A stretch of 64,000 nucleotides of DNA from an uncultured Colwellia sp. (GCA_913049915.1 CAJWZC010000004.1:17012-81011), one strand, 5' to 3'; shown: positions 29,382 through 39,350, numbered from the stretch's first letter. Numbers and translations are program-made. Notes: generated by a model not told the origin, from the sequence alone.

Positions 29382-30863
29382 ATGAAATATAACGACCTAA
29401 GAGACTTTATCAGTCAGCTTGAAAAAATAGGCCAACTTAAACGTATTACTCAGCCTATATCTACCCATTTAACAATGACAGAGATCAGTGATAGAACACT
29501 CAAAGCTAAAGGACCCGCATTACTGTTCGAAAACGCAGTAAATGAAAATGGTAAACCATACGGTATGCCAGTGCTTACAAACTTATTTGGTACTCCAGAT
29601 CGAGTAGCTCTTGGTATGGGACAAAAAAATCTAGGTGCGTTGCGTGATGTCGGTAAATTATTGGCTATGCTAAAGGAGCCTGAGCCACCTAAAGGTTTTA
29701 GGGATGCTTTAAGTAAAATACCTGTCTATAAACAAGTATTAAATATGCCAGTAAAAGTCATTAAAAAACCACTATGTCAACAAATAGTGTTATCGGGTGA
29801 TGACGTTGATTTAACCAAACTTCCGATACAAAAGTGTTGGCCAGGCGATGTAGCACCTTTAATAACTTGGGGTTTAACGGTTACTCGAGGTCCACATAAA
29901 GATCGTCAAAATCTGGGTATATATCGCCAGCAAGTGCTGAGTAAGAATAAAGTCATTATGCGTTGGTTATCACATCGAGGTGGTGCTCTTGATTTTCAAG
30001 AATTTAAAAAAGAAAATCCAGGAGAGAGATATCCTATCTCCGTTGCTTTAGGTGCAGATCCTGCCACTATTTTAGGCGCAGTAACACCCGTACCCGATAC
30101 GCTTTCTGAATACGCCTTCGCGGGTTTATTACGAGGCGCTAAAACTGAAGTTGCTAAATCAATAAGTAGTGACTTAGAAGTACCAGCGACAGCAGAAATC
30201 ATTTTGGAAGGCTATTTAGACCCGGAAGAAACAGCGCCTGAAGGACCTTATGGCGATCATACTGGCTATTATAATGAAGTAGATAATTTTCCAGTAATGA
30301 CAGTAACACATATCACTATGCGTAAAGATGCTATCTATCACAGCACCTACACGGGTAGACCACCTGATGAGCCTGCAATCTTAGGTGTTGCGCTTAATGA
30401 AGTCTTTATACCTATTTTACAAAAGCAATTTCCTGAAATTCAGGACTTCTACTTACCGCCAGAAGGTTGTTCTTATCGCCTTGCGGTCGTGACCATTAAA
30501 AAGCAATATGCGGGTCATGCTAAGCGAGTAATGATGGGCGTATGGTCATTCTTACGACAATTTATGTATACCAAATTTGTAATCGTATGTGATGATGATA
30601 TTAACGCCAGAGATTGGGAAGATGTTATTTGGGCAATGACTACCCGTATGGATCCGAGCCGTGATACTGTTCTGATAGAGAACACGCCAATCGATTACCT
30701 TGATTTTGCTTCACCTGTCTCTGGTTTAGGTTCTAAAATGGGACTAGATGCAACCAATAAATGGCCTGGTGAGACAAATCGTGAATGGGGTGAACCGATA
30801 GAAATGACACAAGAAGTAAAAGATCAAGTTGATGAACTTTGGGACGACTTAGATATTTTGTAG
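29382..30863 (+). CDS. ubiD: 4-hydroxy-3-polyprenylbenzoate decarboxylase
   Basis: 493 residues from ATG 29382, where the conserved N-terminus [20 protein letters not shown] begins; a GTG 11 codons upstream opens the same frame but is less likely. UbiD decarboxylates the polyprenyl-hydroxybenzoate in ubiquinone synthesis, using prenylated FMN made by UbiX. Conserved parts include [49 protein letters not shown] and [20 protein letters not shown]. It lies upstream of fre, as in E. coli. Confidence 0.96.
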   Translation: MKYNDLRDFISQLEKIGQLKRITQPISTHLTMTEISDRTLKAKGPALLFENAVNENGKPYGMPVLTNLFGTPDRVALGMGQKNLGALRDVGKLLAMLKEPEPPKGFRDALSKIPVYKQVLNMPVKVIKKPLCQQIVLSGDDVDLTKLPIQKCWPGDVAPLITWGLTVTRGPHKDRQNLGIYRQQVLSKNKVIMRWLSHRGGALDFQEFKKENPGERYPISVALGADPATILGAVTPVPDTLSEYAFAGLLRGAKTEVAKSISSDLEVPATAEIILEGYLDPEETAPEGPYGDHTGYYNEVDNFPVMTVTHITMRKDAIYHSTYTGRPPDEPAILGVALNEVFIPILQKQFPEIQDFYLPPEGCSYRLAVVTIKKQYAGHAKRVMMGVWSFLRQFMYTKFVIVCDDDINARDWEDVIWAMTTRMDPSRDTVLIENTPIDYLDFASPVSGLGSKMGLDATNKWPGETNREWGEPIEMTQEVKDQVDELWDDLDIL

Positions 30864-30981
30864 CTCTTAAATTAGATTGCTGACTATACTCAGGTACATT
30901 AGCAATGTTAGCTTATTATCTCTTAGCACAACCATCCGTTTGCTGATGAGAAATCACCATTAAAGTAGAAAAGGTTAAAGA

Positions 30982-31701
30982 ATGAAGACAGTTAGTTGTC
31001 AAATACAGTCGTTATCATCGTTAACGCCTAATGTTTATAAAGTATTATTAAAGGCTAGTGAAAAAGTTGATTTTATTGCCGGTCAATATTTAAACTTTGT
31101 TATGGGTGATGACGATAAACGTCCATTTTCAATTGCTAGCTCACCAAATAGTGATTTAATTGAATTGCAAATAGGCGCTTTTGTTGCTGATAGTTACCCT
31201 ATGCAAGTAATTGAGTGTATTAAAGCGAGTTATGCCAGTGGCGAAGCGGTAACCATTGAAATACCTGCAGGTAATGCGCAATTACGAACCGAGAGTGAAC
31301 GGCCATTATTGTTACTTGCGGGTGGTACTGGTTTTTCATATATCAAATCAATGTTTGAGTATTTAGCTGAGCAAAAGTCACAACGACATATTAGGGTTTA
31401 CTGGGGACTACGTGAAGAAAGTGCTATCTATGAACTTGAAAAGACTATTGTCACTATTGGCAAGCTAGCGCATGCTAATTTTATTCCTGTTATTGAAAAT
31501 ATTGACGAGAACGCCCAGAAACCATGGCAGGGTAAAACAGGCTTAGTTCACCAAGCCGCCATGAATGATATTACTAGTTTTGAATCCTATGATATTTATT
31601 TGGCAGGGCGTTTTGACATGGTTGGTGCCATTCGTAGTGACTTTGTTGAACATGGTGCGTTGTTAGAACATATGTATGCCGATGCTTTTGCCTATATTTA
31701 A
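30982..31701 (+). CDS. fre: NAD(P)H-flavin reductase
   Basis: 239 residues of the Fre/LuxG family. The flavin-binding motif RPFSIASSP and the nicotinamide-binding LLLAGGTGFSYIKSM are intact, and YLAGRFDMV precedes the C-terminal MYADAFAYI. It reduces free flavins with NAD(P)H, supplying FMNH2 for other enzymes; next to ubiD it may support the prenyl-FMN chemistry. Located 118 bases after ubiD. A strong bidirectional terminator follows. Confidence 0.94.
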   Translation: MKTVSCQIQSLSSLTPNVYKVLLKASEKVDFIAGQYLNFVMGDDDKRPFSIASSPNSDLIELQIGAFVADSYPMQVIECIKASYASGEAVTIEIPAGNAQLRTESERPLLLLAGGTGFSYIKSMFEYLAEQKSQRHIRVYWGLREESAIYELEKTIVTIGKLAHANFIPVIENIDENAQKPWQGKTGLVHQAAMNDITSFESYDIYLAGRFDMVGAIRSDFVEHGALLEHMYADAFAYI

Positions 31702-31739
31702 TAGCAAACGGATCAATTAGCTAACAGTTAAAGTCCAAT

Positions 31740-31780
31740 AAAAAAGCACGTCAATGAGTTATCATTGACGTGCTTTTTTT
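31740..31780. terminator. Bidirectional terminator between fre and the response regulator
   Basis: An 18-base perfect stem (AAAAAAGCACGTCAATGA / its complement) around a GTTA loop, with A/T tails serving both convergent genes. Confidence 0.9.
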
Positions 31781-31833
31781 CTCTAAAATATAGCGTAGCG
31801 AGGCTAATTTATTGGAAGTTTATTTTTAAGCTA

Positions 31834-32493
31834 TTAACCTTGTTGAAAGCCAGCTTCAGTTAAATTTAGCTGTGCGATAACAATAACCGCTTGGGTTCGA
31901 TTACGGACATCGAGTTTTCTAAAAATAGCGGTAGCATGTGCTTTAATTGTTGCCTCGGATACATTTAAATCATAAGCAATTTGCTTATTTAACATGCCTT
32001 GAGCGAACATCATTAATATACGGTATTGCTGCTGAGTTAAGCTGGCTACACGGTCAGCGATGCCTTTATCATTATTGTCTCTTTGCTTTTGCTCAAAGGA
32101 GCCGGGTAACCAGATGCTTCCTGATAATACCGCCACAATCGCTGAATAAATATCATCAACTGGCGTAGACTTTGGTACAAAACCAGCAGCACCATAGGAC
32201 ATAGCTTTACTGATAGTATCGTGATCTTCATGAGCAGATACGATAACAACAGGTATTTGTGGGAAGTGATTACGGACATGAATTAAAGTATTAAATCCAT
32301 GAGCACCAGGAATATTTAGATCCAGTAGCAACAAATCACTATCATTATGGTTAGTGAGCTGTTGCTCAAGTTCTTCAATTGTTTGTGCTTCAAGCCATAT
32401 GGTATAAGTTAGCTTTGCTTTTAGTGTCCCTAATAAAGCTTGTCTAAATAAAGGATGATCGTCAGCTATTATTATTTTTTCTGGCTGAATCAT
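31834..32493 (-). CDS. LuxR/NarL-type response regulator (orphan)
   Basis: 219 residues from ATG 32493, which has TTTAGGATA upstream (the frame is open ten codons earlier). The receiver domain has ADDHPLF (acidic pocket), LLLLDLNIPG with the phospho-accepting Asp, VIVSAHED and FVPKST with the conserved Lys. The C-terminal LuxR helix-turn-helix is LTQQQYRILMMFAQGMLNKQ and ATIKAHATAIFRKLDVRNRT. No histidine kinase is adjacent, so its signal and targets are unknown. The 'SYGAAGFVPKS' form is typical of the NarL group. Confidence 0.92.
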   Translation of the reverse strand: MIQPEKIIIADDHPLFRQALLGTLKAKLTYTIWLEAQTIEELEQQLTNHNDSDLLLLDLNIPGAHGFNTLIHVRNHFPQIPVVIVSAHEDHDTISKAMSYGAAGFVPKSTPVDDIYSAIVAVLSGSIWLPGSFEQKQRDNNDKGIADRVASLTQQQYRILMMFAQGMLNKQIAYDLNVSEATIKAHATAIFRKLDVRNRTQAVIVIAQLNLTEAGFQQG

Positions 32494-32650
32494 AACAAGT
32501 ATCCTAAAGAGTGATTCATCCATTCTAACGGAAAAATTTTCAATAACATAGCTTAGTTATTAATAGCCATTATAGTGAAATTAAGCAATCAATTAGGAAT
32601 AGTTAGTATTAATATTTTGATGGTAAAAATGATGAGTAAAATAGACAAAT

Positions 32651-32680
32651 ATAAACTGATAGTGCAAATTATCAGTTTAT
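32651..32680 (-). terminator. Hairpin after pepD, probable terminator
   Basis: ATAAACTGATA / TATCAGTTTAT, 11-base arms with an 8-base loop, 15 bases beyond the pepD stop. The T-run after it on the minus strand is only moderate. Confidence 0.55.
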
Positions 32681-32695
32681 ATTTATTTGCAGTTG

Positions 32696-34159
32696 TTATC
32701 TTTTCGGGATATTAGCTAATACAGCTACTAATAATTGCCAGTATTGCACAACGGTCGCAATTTCTATTTTTTCGTCTGGTGAATGAGGGAAGTTAATCGT
32801 TGGCCCAATAGACACCATATCCCAATGTGGGTAGGCTGTTTTGAATAAACCACATTCTAAGCCAGCATGAATTACCATTACCGCGGGTACTTTATTAAAG
32901 ATGCTTTGGTAAGTATCTCGAACTGTCTGCATGATGATCGAGTCAGGATTAGGCTTCCAGCCTGGGTAAGCGCCTGAAAAAACGACGTTAGCACCAGCAA
33001 GTTCAAAAACAGATTGTACCATACGTTGGGTTTCTAAGCGGCCGTCATCATGTAAGCTGCGTATTAACACCATAACGTTAAGTTTACGGCCACGCGTATT
33101 AATCACGCCTAAGTTTAGTGATGTCTCAACAATACCGTCAATGTCATCACTCATACGAATTACACCATTAGGACAGGCATTCAGCGCGCGTAAAATTGCC
33201 GCTTGAGTTGCTTTTGTCCAACACTGTTCAAAATCTTCTGGTGAAATTAATAGCATATCGATATCAGTTTCTATAGCACCTAAGTTAGCGCTAATTGTTG
33301 CTAAATAATCGGCTAAAGCGACTTTTAATGGTTCAATTTTATTTTTGGCAACCACGAAACTGGCATTAGCTTCTCGAGGAATAGCATTACGTAAACTACC
33401 GCCATTAAGTTCTGTAATACTGATATCAAAGTCAATACTAGCAGTCAGTAAAAATCGTACTAATAACTTGTTAGCGTTTGCGCGGCCGGTATGTATATCA
33501 ACACCTGAATGGCCACCTTTTAAGCCAGAGATAGATAAGTTAAACGCTTGGCAATCGTTAGGAACATCTTCAAACGTTAGTGGGAAGTTGGCGTTACCAT
33601 CAATACCACCAGCACAACCCATGTAAACCTCGCCTTCTTGCTCTGAATCGGTGTTAATTAAAATATCACCATCAAGCCAACCCGCTTCTAAACCAAAAGC
33701 ACCGGTCATACCCGCTTCTTCATCAATGGTTACCAGCACTTCTAAAGAGCCATGAGGAATATCATCACTGGCTAAAACAGCTAAGGCTGACGCTAAACCA
33801 ACACCATTATCAGCGCCTAAGGTTGTTCCTTCTGCGGTAACCCAATCACCTGATTCAATAATATATGGTTTAATGGGGTCGGTTAGAAAATCGTGTTTAG
33901 TGTCGTTATTTTTTTGTGGCACCATATCCATGTGTGCTTGTAAAATTACGCCTTTAACGTCTTCCATACCAGCTGTTGCTGGTTTTTTAATAATTAAGTT
34001 ACCAACAGCGTCTTCTTTAATTGCTAGGTTAAGCTCTTTAGCCCAGTCTTGTATCCATAAAGATATTTTTTTTTCATGTTTTGATGGGTGTGGAATACTA
34101 CAAATTTTTTCAAATAGTTGCCATAAGCGAGTAGGTTGTAATTGTGAGAGAGTACTCAT
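32696..34159 (-). CDS. pepD: Aminoacyl-histidine dipeptidase (Xaa-His dipeptidase)
   Basis: 487 residues, M20 metallopeptidase fold, the usual length for PepD. Metal and catalytic motifs: QAHMDMVPQ, LGADNGVGLA, TIDEEAGMTGAFGL, NTDSEQEGEVYMGCAGG and, near the end, HAGLECG. It cleaves Xaa-His and other dipeptides (carnosinase type) in the cytoplasm using zinc. It is a single minus-strand gene with GAGGAAAACG just before its start. Confidence 0.96.
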   Translation of the reverse strand: MSTLSQLQPTRLWQLFEKICSIPHPSKHEKKISLWIQDWAKELNLAIKEDAVGNLIIKKPATAGMEDVKGVILQAHMDMVPQKNNDTKHDFLTDPIKPYIIESGDWVTAEGTTLGADNGVGLASALAVLASDDIPHGSLEVLVTIDEEAGMTGAFGLEAGWLDGDILINTDSEQEGEVYMGCAGGIDGNANFPLTFEDVPNDCQAFNLSISGLKGGHSGVDIHTGRANANKLLVRFLLTASIDFDISITELNGGSLRNAIPREANASFVVAKNKIEPLKVALADYLATISANLGAIETDIDMLLISPEDFEQCWTKATQAAILRALNACPNGVIRMSDDIDGIVETSLNLGVINTRGRKLNVMVLIRSLHDDGRLETQRMVQSVFELAGANVVFSGAYPGWKPNPDSIIMQTVRDTYQSIFNKVPAVMVIHAGLECGLFKTAYPHWDMVSIGPTINFPHSPDEKIEIATVVQYWQLLVAVLANIPKR

Positions 34160-34247
34160 CGTTTTCCTCGAAAAATTGTAAGATTATTTATTAAAAGTCG
34201 CAGATATTACCGCAACATATAGCTTGATGATGACAGTTATCCTGTAA

Positions 34248-34844
34248 TTATTTGTCGGCCATTAAAAATTGCCATTGTTCAGCAAAGTCAGTACTTGGTT
34301 TTTTACTGTAGCCTGATCTAACATATTGACTGATTTTACCTTCAGCAAACGATACTAATAGGCTAGCCAAGGCGGCTTCACTAATTGTAAAGGTTTTACC
34401 TTCACGCAATTTGCGTTCTCGTAATACCTGTTTAAATTGTGATTCTAACTTTTCAAAAAACTGATGAACTCTGCTGCGTAAACGTTCATTTTCACCCATT
34501 AATGCATCACCAGCTAATATTCTACACATACCTGGATTTCGCTCAGCAAAAATGATTAAAACATGTAGGATATGATGACAGCGTACCAAGGCTTCTTTGT
34601 GATCTGCTAGAATCAAATTAATACGTGAAAAAATAGATTCTTCAATAAAGTCGATTAATCCCTCAAACATACGTGCTTTTGATGGGAAATGTCGATATAA
34701 CGCGGCTTCTGAAAAGCCGACTTCAGCTGCTAGCTTTGCGGTAGTGATACGCTGTCCTGGACAGTTTTGTAACATTAACGCTAAGGATTCTAATATTTGG
34801 TGTTTACGGTTTGGTTTCTGGTTTTTATTTTGTGTGGCGACCAT
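34248..34844 (-). CDS. slmA: Nucleoid occlusion factor SlmA
   Basis: 198 residues, TetR-fold. Helix-turn-helix: [24 protein letters not shown]. The C-terminal region keeps the SlmA-type [20 protein letters not shown] and [20 protein letters not shown]. SlmA binds specific chromosomal sites and blocks FtsZ assembly over the nucleoid. It lies beside coaBC as in enterobacteria, but dut, which usually stands between them, is missing. Confidence 0.95.
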   Translation of the reverse strand: MVATQNKNQKPNRKHQILESLALMLQNCPGQRITTAKLAAEVGFSEAALYRHFPSKARMFEGLIDFIEESIFSRINLILADHKEALVRCHHILHVLIIFAERNPGMCRILAGDALMGENERLRSRVHQFFEKLESQFKQVLRERKLREGKTFTISEAALASLLVSFAEGKISQYVRSGYSKKPSTDFAEQWQFLMADK

Positions 34845-34927
34845 ATAAAAATATTCTCTACTATTATTGTTCTATCCGTTAAGCTAGATGATTTTAGCCC
34901 GCTCTAAAAATAATTTAAATTCTCTTA

Positions 34928-36136
34928 CTATTCAGTAATTTTTGCTAAATAATGTTGATTGATTAAAGATACAAGTTGTTTAGCCACAATTCTCTTACTG
35001 GCTAAGGGTATTTCAATCTTATCAATCGAACTATAAAGGGTTAGGGCATTATCATCACTGTTAAAGCCTTGTCCAGCTTTAGCAACATCATTGGCTGCGA
35101 TTAAGTCTAAGTTTTTACGCATTAATTTGCCACGAGCATAGTGTTCAACGTTTTGGGTTTCTGCAGCAAAGCCAACGATAAATGGCTTATTAATTAACTT
35201 TGCCACATCAGCAACAATATCATGATTTTTGATAAGAGAAAGTTGCATATGTTGATTATCTTTTTTGATTTTTTCATCAGAAATATCGGCTACTCGATAA
35301 TCAGCTACGGCTGCACAAGCTACAAAGGTAGTTGCTTTTGTAACAGCTGTTAGTGTTTTTTTATGCATTTGTTCAGCACTAATTACTTGAATAAGCTCGC
35401 AGCCTAATGGCGCAGAAATATTCACAGGACCAGAAATTAACGTTACTTGGGCGCCAGCACGTAATGCTGCATGAGCAATGGCATAGCCCATTTTACCGGA
35501 GCTATGGTTAGAGATATATCGTACAGGGTCTATTGCTTCACGTGTAGGCCCCGCAGTAATCACCCAATGCTGTCCCTGTAAGTATTTATCAGCAAAAAAG
35601 TCGTTAGTCAGAGTCACTAATTCATTCACATCTAACATGCGGCCTAAACCTATATCACCACAAGCCTGTTCTCCAGCACCTGGGCCCCATAGATGAAATC
35701 CCCACTGTTTTAATTGATTGATATTCGCTTGTGTAGCTTTGGTGTGCCACATTTGTTGATTCATTGCCGGGGCAATAGCGATAGGTGCGCTGGTTGCTAA
35801 GCATAATGTTGACAGTAAATCATTCGCCATACCTGCGGTTATGCGGGCAATAATATCAGCAGTAGCTGGAGCGATAACGATCAAATCAGCCCATTTAGCT
35901 AATTCAATATGCCCCATAGCAAGCTCAGCTTGGCTATCTAGTAAACTATCACTAACATGGTTACCCGATACCGCTTGAAGCGTTAAGGGCGTAATAAAAG
36001 CTTTCGCGCCTTCCGTCATAACCACGCGTACATTTGCGCCATGATCTTTAAGTCGACGTACTAATTCTGGGGTCTTGTAGGCCGCGATGCCACCAGTAAT
36101 ACCTAGTACTATTTTTTTGTCCTGAAGAATTTGCAT
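34928..36136 (-). CDS. coaBC: Phosphopantothenoylcysteine decarboxylase / phosphopantothenate-cysteine ligase CoaBC
   Basis: 402 residues, two fused enzymes of coenzyme A synthesis. The CoaC part (about 1-190) is an FMN flavoprotein with [14 protein letters not shown], the substrate motif APAMNQQMW and GACGDIG-like [10 protein letters not shown]. The CoaB part (about 191-402) has [29 protein letters not shown] and later KIKKDNQ and FAAETQN. It adds cysteine to phosphopantothenate and decarboxylates the product. Divergent from radC, the standard arrangement. Confidence 0.97.
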   Translation of the reverse strand: MQILQDKKIVLGITGGIAAYKTPELVRRLKDHGANVRVVMTEGAKAFITPLTLQAVSGNHVSDSLLDSQAELAMGHIELAKWADLIVIAPATADIIARITAGMANDLLSTLCLATSAPIAIAPAMNQQMWHTKATQANINQLKQWGFHLWGPGAGEQACGDIGLGRMLDVNELVTLTNDFFADKYLQGQHWVITAGPTREAIDPVRYISNHSSGKMGYAIAHAALRAGAQVTLISGPVNISAPLGCELIQVISAEQMHKKTLTAVTKATTFVACAAVADYRVADISDEKIKKDNQHMQLSLIKNHDIVADVAKLINKPFIVGFAAETQNVEHYARGKLMRKNLDLIAANDVAKAGQGFNSDDNALTLYSSIDKIEIPLASKRIVAKQLVSLINQHYLAKITE

Positions 36137-36270
36137 AACCTGCTAATCTTAAAGTAAGCAACATGGTCGATAAGATAACATTTATTGCCTTTATTTAGAA
36201 ACAAGAGTTGCTAAATAGGTATGATTTACAAGTGGTGATAAATACAAAAATGTAAAGCAAGGATGCACTT

Positions 36271-37023
36271 ATGTTAAAAGAATTAAAGTTAAAAAAAGCA
36301 AAGCTCAATGAATCCGTATTAAGTAAATCGTCTTTAAACCCAAATGCTTTAAAAAACTGGCCAGAATTAGAAAGACCAAGAGAGAAACTAGTACATTTAG
36401 GCTCATCAAGTTTGAGTGATGCTGAGCTGTTGGCTATATTCTTACGTACTGGCGTAAAGGGTTGTAATGTGGTTGATCTTGCCCGTCAATTATTGAGTAG
36501 TTTTGGTAGTCTGGCAGCCATACTTTCGGCAAGTCAGGAAGATTTCTGTAAAAGACACGGGCTTGGTACTGCCAAGTATGTGCAACTTCAGGCTTGTTTA
36601 GAAATGTCTAAACGGTATTTAGCGGAGGAATTAAAAGAGATCGATTGCTCTTTAACCTCTTCAAAAGCTACACGCGATTACTTGTTGAGTGAGTTACGCT
36701 TAGAAAGTCGTGAAATATTTGCCGTATTATTTTTAGATAATCAGCATAAAATTTTAACATTCGAACGGTTATTCTTTGGTACGCTTAATGCGGCGGCAGT
36801 TTATCCTCGCGTTGTGGTTGAACAAGCACTAAAACACCATGCTGCAGCTGTAATACTTACCCACAACCATCCTTCTGGTGTTGCGGAAGCAAGCCTTGCT
36901 GATAAACAAATCACAGAAAAATTGATTCAAGCACTACAGCTTATAGATGTGCGGGTTTTGGACCATATTATTGTCGCAGGAAATCAATGCTATTCCTTTG
37001 CTGAACACAACGAAATATTCTAA
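36271..37023 (+). CDS. radC: RadC family (JAB1/MPN-like) protein
   Basis: 250 residues, RadC family. The N-terminal helix-hairpin-helix part has WPELERPREKL and LSDAELLAIFLRTG. The C-terminal JAB domain has the metal-binding pattern LTHNHPSGVAEASLADKQIT with H-x-H, S and D, fitting a zinc hydrolase. The old link to DNA repair in E. coli was withdrawn; function is uncertain. AGGA lies nine bases before ATG. It opens the radC-rpmB-rpmG-mutM-coaD block. Confidence 0.93.
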   Translation: MLKELKLKKAKLNESVLSKSSLNPNALKNWPELERPREKLVHLGSSSLSDAELLAIFLRTGVKGCNVVDLARQLLSSFGSLAAILSASQEDFCKRHGLGTAKYVQLQACLEMSKRYLAEELKEIDCSLTSSKATRDYLLSELRLESREIFAVLFLDNQHKILTFERLFFGTLNAAAVYPRVVVEQALKHHAAAVILTHNHPSGVAEASLADKQITEKLIQALQLIDVRVLDHIIVAGNQCYSFAEHNEIF

Positions 37024-37120
37024 TTTTCTCAAGTATAGTACTGATTATTTGCTAAAAACATGAAATACAATTACTTTTAAAGAATGAATTAAGTAACAAT
37101 TAAAAAAGAAGGAACGTCTG

Positions 37121-37432
37121 ATGACTGATAGTAGTAACGATGAAATTGAACGCCGAACATCGTTTCGTTTAGATATGGAAAAAGAATTAGTAGAGATTTT
37201 TTGGGCAGATGAAAAGGGTCAAGAGCATAATAAAAGTATTGCTTGTTTAGACTTTTCACGTGGGGGAGTGAAATTAGATTGTGATCAACACTTACTGATA
37301 AATACCGCAGTAACAGTGGTATTCAAATCGGTTAATGCCAATAATAAAAAGCTTTACGGTAAAGTGCTCCGCAGTATTAAGCAAGATAATGGCTGGTTCG
37401 AAATCGTCTTAATACTAGAGAAAGATGTTTAA
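37121..37432 (+). CDS. PilZ-domain protein, probable c-di-GMP effector
   Basis: 103 residues forming a single PilZ domain. The two ligand motifs are visible: RRTSFR near the start (RxxxR type) and DFSRGG near residue 45 (D/NxSxxG), followed by a six-stranded beta pattern. Such proteins bind c-di-GMP and act on partners in motility, polysaccharide or localisation. AGAAGGAA precedes the ATG. It sits between radC and the ParA gene, an insertion relative to the usual gene order, so it may work with ParA; that is inference. Confidence 0.88.
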   Translation: MTDSSNDEIERRTSFRLDMEKELVEIFWADEKGQEHNKSIACLDFSRGGVKLDCDQHLLINTAVTVVFKSVNANNKKLYGKVLRSIKQDNGWFEIVLILEKDV

Positions 37433-37539
37433 CAAATAAAGAAATTGAGACTTGTTGACGTAAAAGCATTTTCTTGAAAGTGAACTACAATTAGCACAGT
37501 AATATGTTAATTATATTGTACTAAAGGACGGTACTAAAC

Positions 37540-38208
37540 ATGATGATATTAGTTGGTGGTGAAAAAGGTGGTAGTGGTAAAAGCTGCTTGGCTCAAAATT
37601 TAGCGGTATATTTCGCTAGAAATAAGAAAGCTATTGTCTTAATGGTTGATTGCGATCCTCAAAGAACGACTTCTGACTGGATACAAGCAAGAAATATTGA
37701 TCCTTCATTACCCGCTATTAACTGTATTCAATTGTATGGAAAAATTAGGAATGATTTATTAAGTTTAGTACAACATTATGACTATGTAGTGGTCGATTGT
37801 GGGGGGCAGGATAATCTAGCGCTGCGTGCTGCAATGTCTGTTGCTGATCATGTAGTTATCCCCTTAAGACCTAAAAGACGGGATTTGAAAACGGTACCTC
37901 ATATGGAAGATATGCTGAGTACATGTAAAATGGTGAATCCAAAAATGATAGCTTCATTTGTTATTACTCAATGCCCACCACTACCAAACCAATTACGACG
38001 AATACTTGAAGCAAAAGAAGTGTGCAGTTCTTATGGAATTAATGTTTTAGATGCCGTTACCTATAACCGAAACGTTTATGACGATAGTGAAGAGCTCGGT
38101 TCTTCTGTTCTTGAAATAGATCCTATAGGCAAAGCTGCCCAAGAGATGATGACTATTGCCGAAGAATTATTGGCGATGGAACCGGATAATTCACATGAGT
38201 TTAACTGA
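37540..38208 (+). CDS. ParA/MinD-type partition ATPase (small form)
   Basis: 222 residues. Deviant Walker A GGEKGGSGKSCLAQNLA with the signature lysine, a VDCDPQRTTSDW switch I, VVVDCGGQ and a late VLDAVTYNR stretch. There is no N-terminal helix-turn-helix, so it fits the short ParA group used by type Ib plasmid partition or by systems positioning protein arrays. The next gene overlaps its end by 14 bases and looks like a ribbon-helix-helix partner. It interrupts the radC-rpmB order. The cargo might be DNA or a cell-pole structure; the sequence does not decide. Confidence 0.88.
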   Translation: MMILVGGEKGGSGKSCLAQNLAVYFARNKKAIVLMVDCDPQRTTSDWIQARNIDPSLPAINCIQLYGKIRNDLLSLVQHYDYVVVDCGGQDNLALRAAMSVADHVVIPLRPKRRDLKTVPHMEDMLSTCKMVNPKMIASFVITQCPPLPNQLRRILEAKEVCSSYGINVLDAVTYNRNVYDDSEELGSSVLEIDPIGKAAQEMMTIAEELLAMEPDNSHEFN

Positions 38209-38632
38209 TTTAAAAAAAGGCAAGAATAGCAAAAAGAGAAGGAAGAACTTCACTATTGATGAATTTATTTCCGATGCTGAAGATTACGCAAAAGGCGCGC
38301 CTAAAATTGTTAGTGAATTAACTAACGAAGCACAAGCGAGTCAGAAACTAAATCTTAAACAAGCGATTAGTGAAGCTAAGCGTTATGTTGAAATGACTGC
38401 AGTAGAGCATCATAAAATAGCTGAAGTAGTCGCTGGAATTAGAACTCGCGCGGATAAACCCTTTAGGCGAGCTACATTTACCTTAAGTGAGGAAGCGATA
38501 GGTCAGTTACATGATTTATCTCAAGGTTCAGATTTAGCCAAATCACATATATTACGTATTCTTATCGACGAATTGTGCAATAAAGAACAAAATGAACAAT
38601 TGAAAAAATTACTGCAATCAAGAATTAGTTGA
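38195..38632 (+). CDS. Putative ribbon-helix-helix partner of ParA
   Basis: 145 residues from ATG 38195, overlapping the ParA gene by 14 bases (the frame is open 13 codons earlier but out of context). The N-terminus is basic (LKKGKNSKKRRKNF), the middle is helical, and residues about 85-130 (FRRATFTLSEEAIGQLHDLS then a second helix DLAKSHILRILIDEL) have the strand-helix-helix pattern of ribbon-helix-helix DNA-binding domains. Type Ib ParA proteins work with small RHH adaptors such as ParG. I therefore infer a partner and possible autorepressor; no family name is recognised. Confidence 0.7.
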   Translation: MSLTDLKKGKNSKKRRKNFTIDEFISDAEDYAKGAPKIVSELTNEAQASQKLNLKQAISEAKRYVEMTAVEHHKIAEVVAGIRTRADKPFRRATFTLSEEAIGQLHDLSQGSDLAKSHILRILIDELCNKEQNEQLKKLLQSRIS

Positions 38633-38804
38633 TTGATAAATTGTGTTGGCTTTTCATCCTTGAAATAGACAAAATTTAATCAAATACTCACTACCCAAGT
38701 AAAATTTTTCTGTACCTTTCCTATCTAACCATATGAAAATTATTGATAAGTACTGTTTTTTTAGTATTTGCTTATTAAGACTAGTATTAGTTATTCAATT
38801 TCTC

Positions 38805-38810
38805 TATAAT
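38805..38810 (+). promoter_or_regulatory. -10 element of the rpmBG promoter
   Basis: A perfect TATAAT 80 bases before rpmB. The -35 region at 17-base spacing (TAGTAT) is poor. Between it and rpmB, the leader GATCCCGAGACGACGGTCTTGGG can fold (CCGAGAC / GTCTTGG). Confidence 0.5.
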
Positions 38811-38889
38811 ATGCCACCTTTTTCAGGATCCCGAGACGACGGTCTTGGGGAAATGTAGCTCGAGCTGAAATTAATATTGGAGTACTCAT

Positions 38890-39126
38890 ATGTCTAAAAT
38901 TTGCCAAGTAACAGGCAAAGTGCCAATGGTTGGAAACAACCGTTCTCACGCAAGAAACGCGACTCGTCGTCGTTTTTTACCTAACCTTCAATCTCACCGT
39001 TTTTGGGTTGAGAGTGAAAATCGTTTCGTTAAATTACGTTTAACTCCGAAAGGAATGCGTATTATCGATAAAAAAGGTATTGATGTAGTTTTAACTGACA
39101 TCCGTGCCCGTGGCGAAAAAGTTTAA
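38890..39126 (+). CDS. rpmB: 50S ribosomal protein L28
   Basis: 78 residues, full length for the family: [47 protein letters not shown] and [12 protein letters not shown]. Structural component of the large ribosomal subunit. TTGGAG precedes the ATG. rpmG follows 24 bases later in the same transcript. Confidence 0.98.
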   Translation: MSKICQVTGKVPMVGNNRSHARNATRRRFLPNLQSHRFWVESENRFVKLRLTPKGMRIIDKKGIDVVLTDIRARGEKV

Positions 39127-39150
39127 TAACTTTATTTTAAGGAAATTATT

Positions 39151-39306
39151 ATGCGCGATAAAATTCGTTTAGTTTCTAGTGCTGGTACTGGTCATTTTTA
39201 TACTACAGATAAGAATAAAAAGACTATGCCTGAAAAAATGGAAATCAAAAAGTTTGATCCAACCATTCGTAAGCACGTAATCTATAAAGAAGCTAAAATT
39301 AAGTAA
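39151..39306 (+). CDS. rpmG: 50S ribosomal protein L33
   Basis: A 51-residue protein starting [20 protein letters not shown], with [17 protein letters not shown] and ending [11 protein letters not shown], the standard L33 sequence. It has no CxxC pairs, so it is the zinc-free form. TTAAGGAAA lies 8 bases before the ATG. It is co-transcribed with rpmB, and a terminator follows. Confidence 0.98.
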   Translation: MRDKIRLVSSAGTGHFYTTDKNKKTMPEKMEIKKFDPTIRKHVIYKEAKIK

Positions 39307-39323
39307 TTAATTTTGTTTCTACT

Positions 39324-39350
39324 AAAAACCCGGTATATCCGGGTTTTTTT
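39324..39350 (+). terminator. Rho-independent terminator of rpmBG
   Basis: AAAAACCCGG pairs with CCGGGTTTTT around TATAT, followed by more T residues. Confidence 0.9.
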
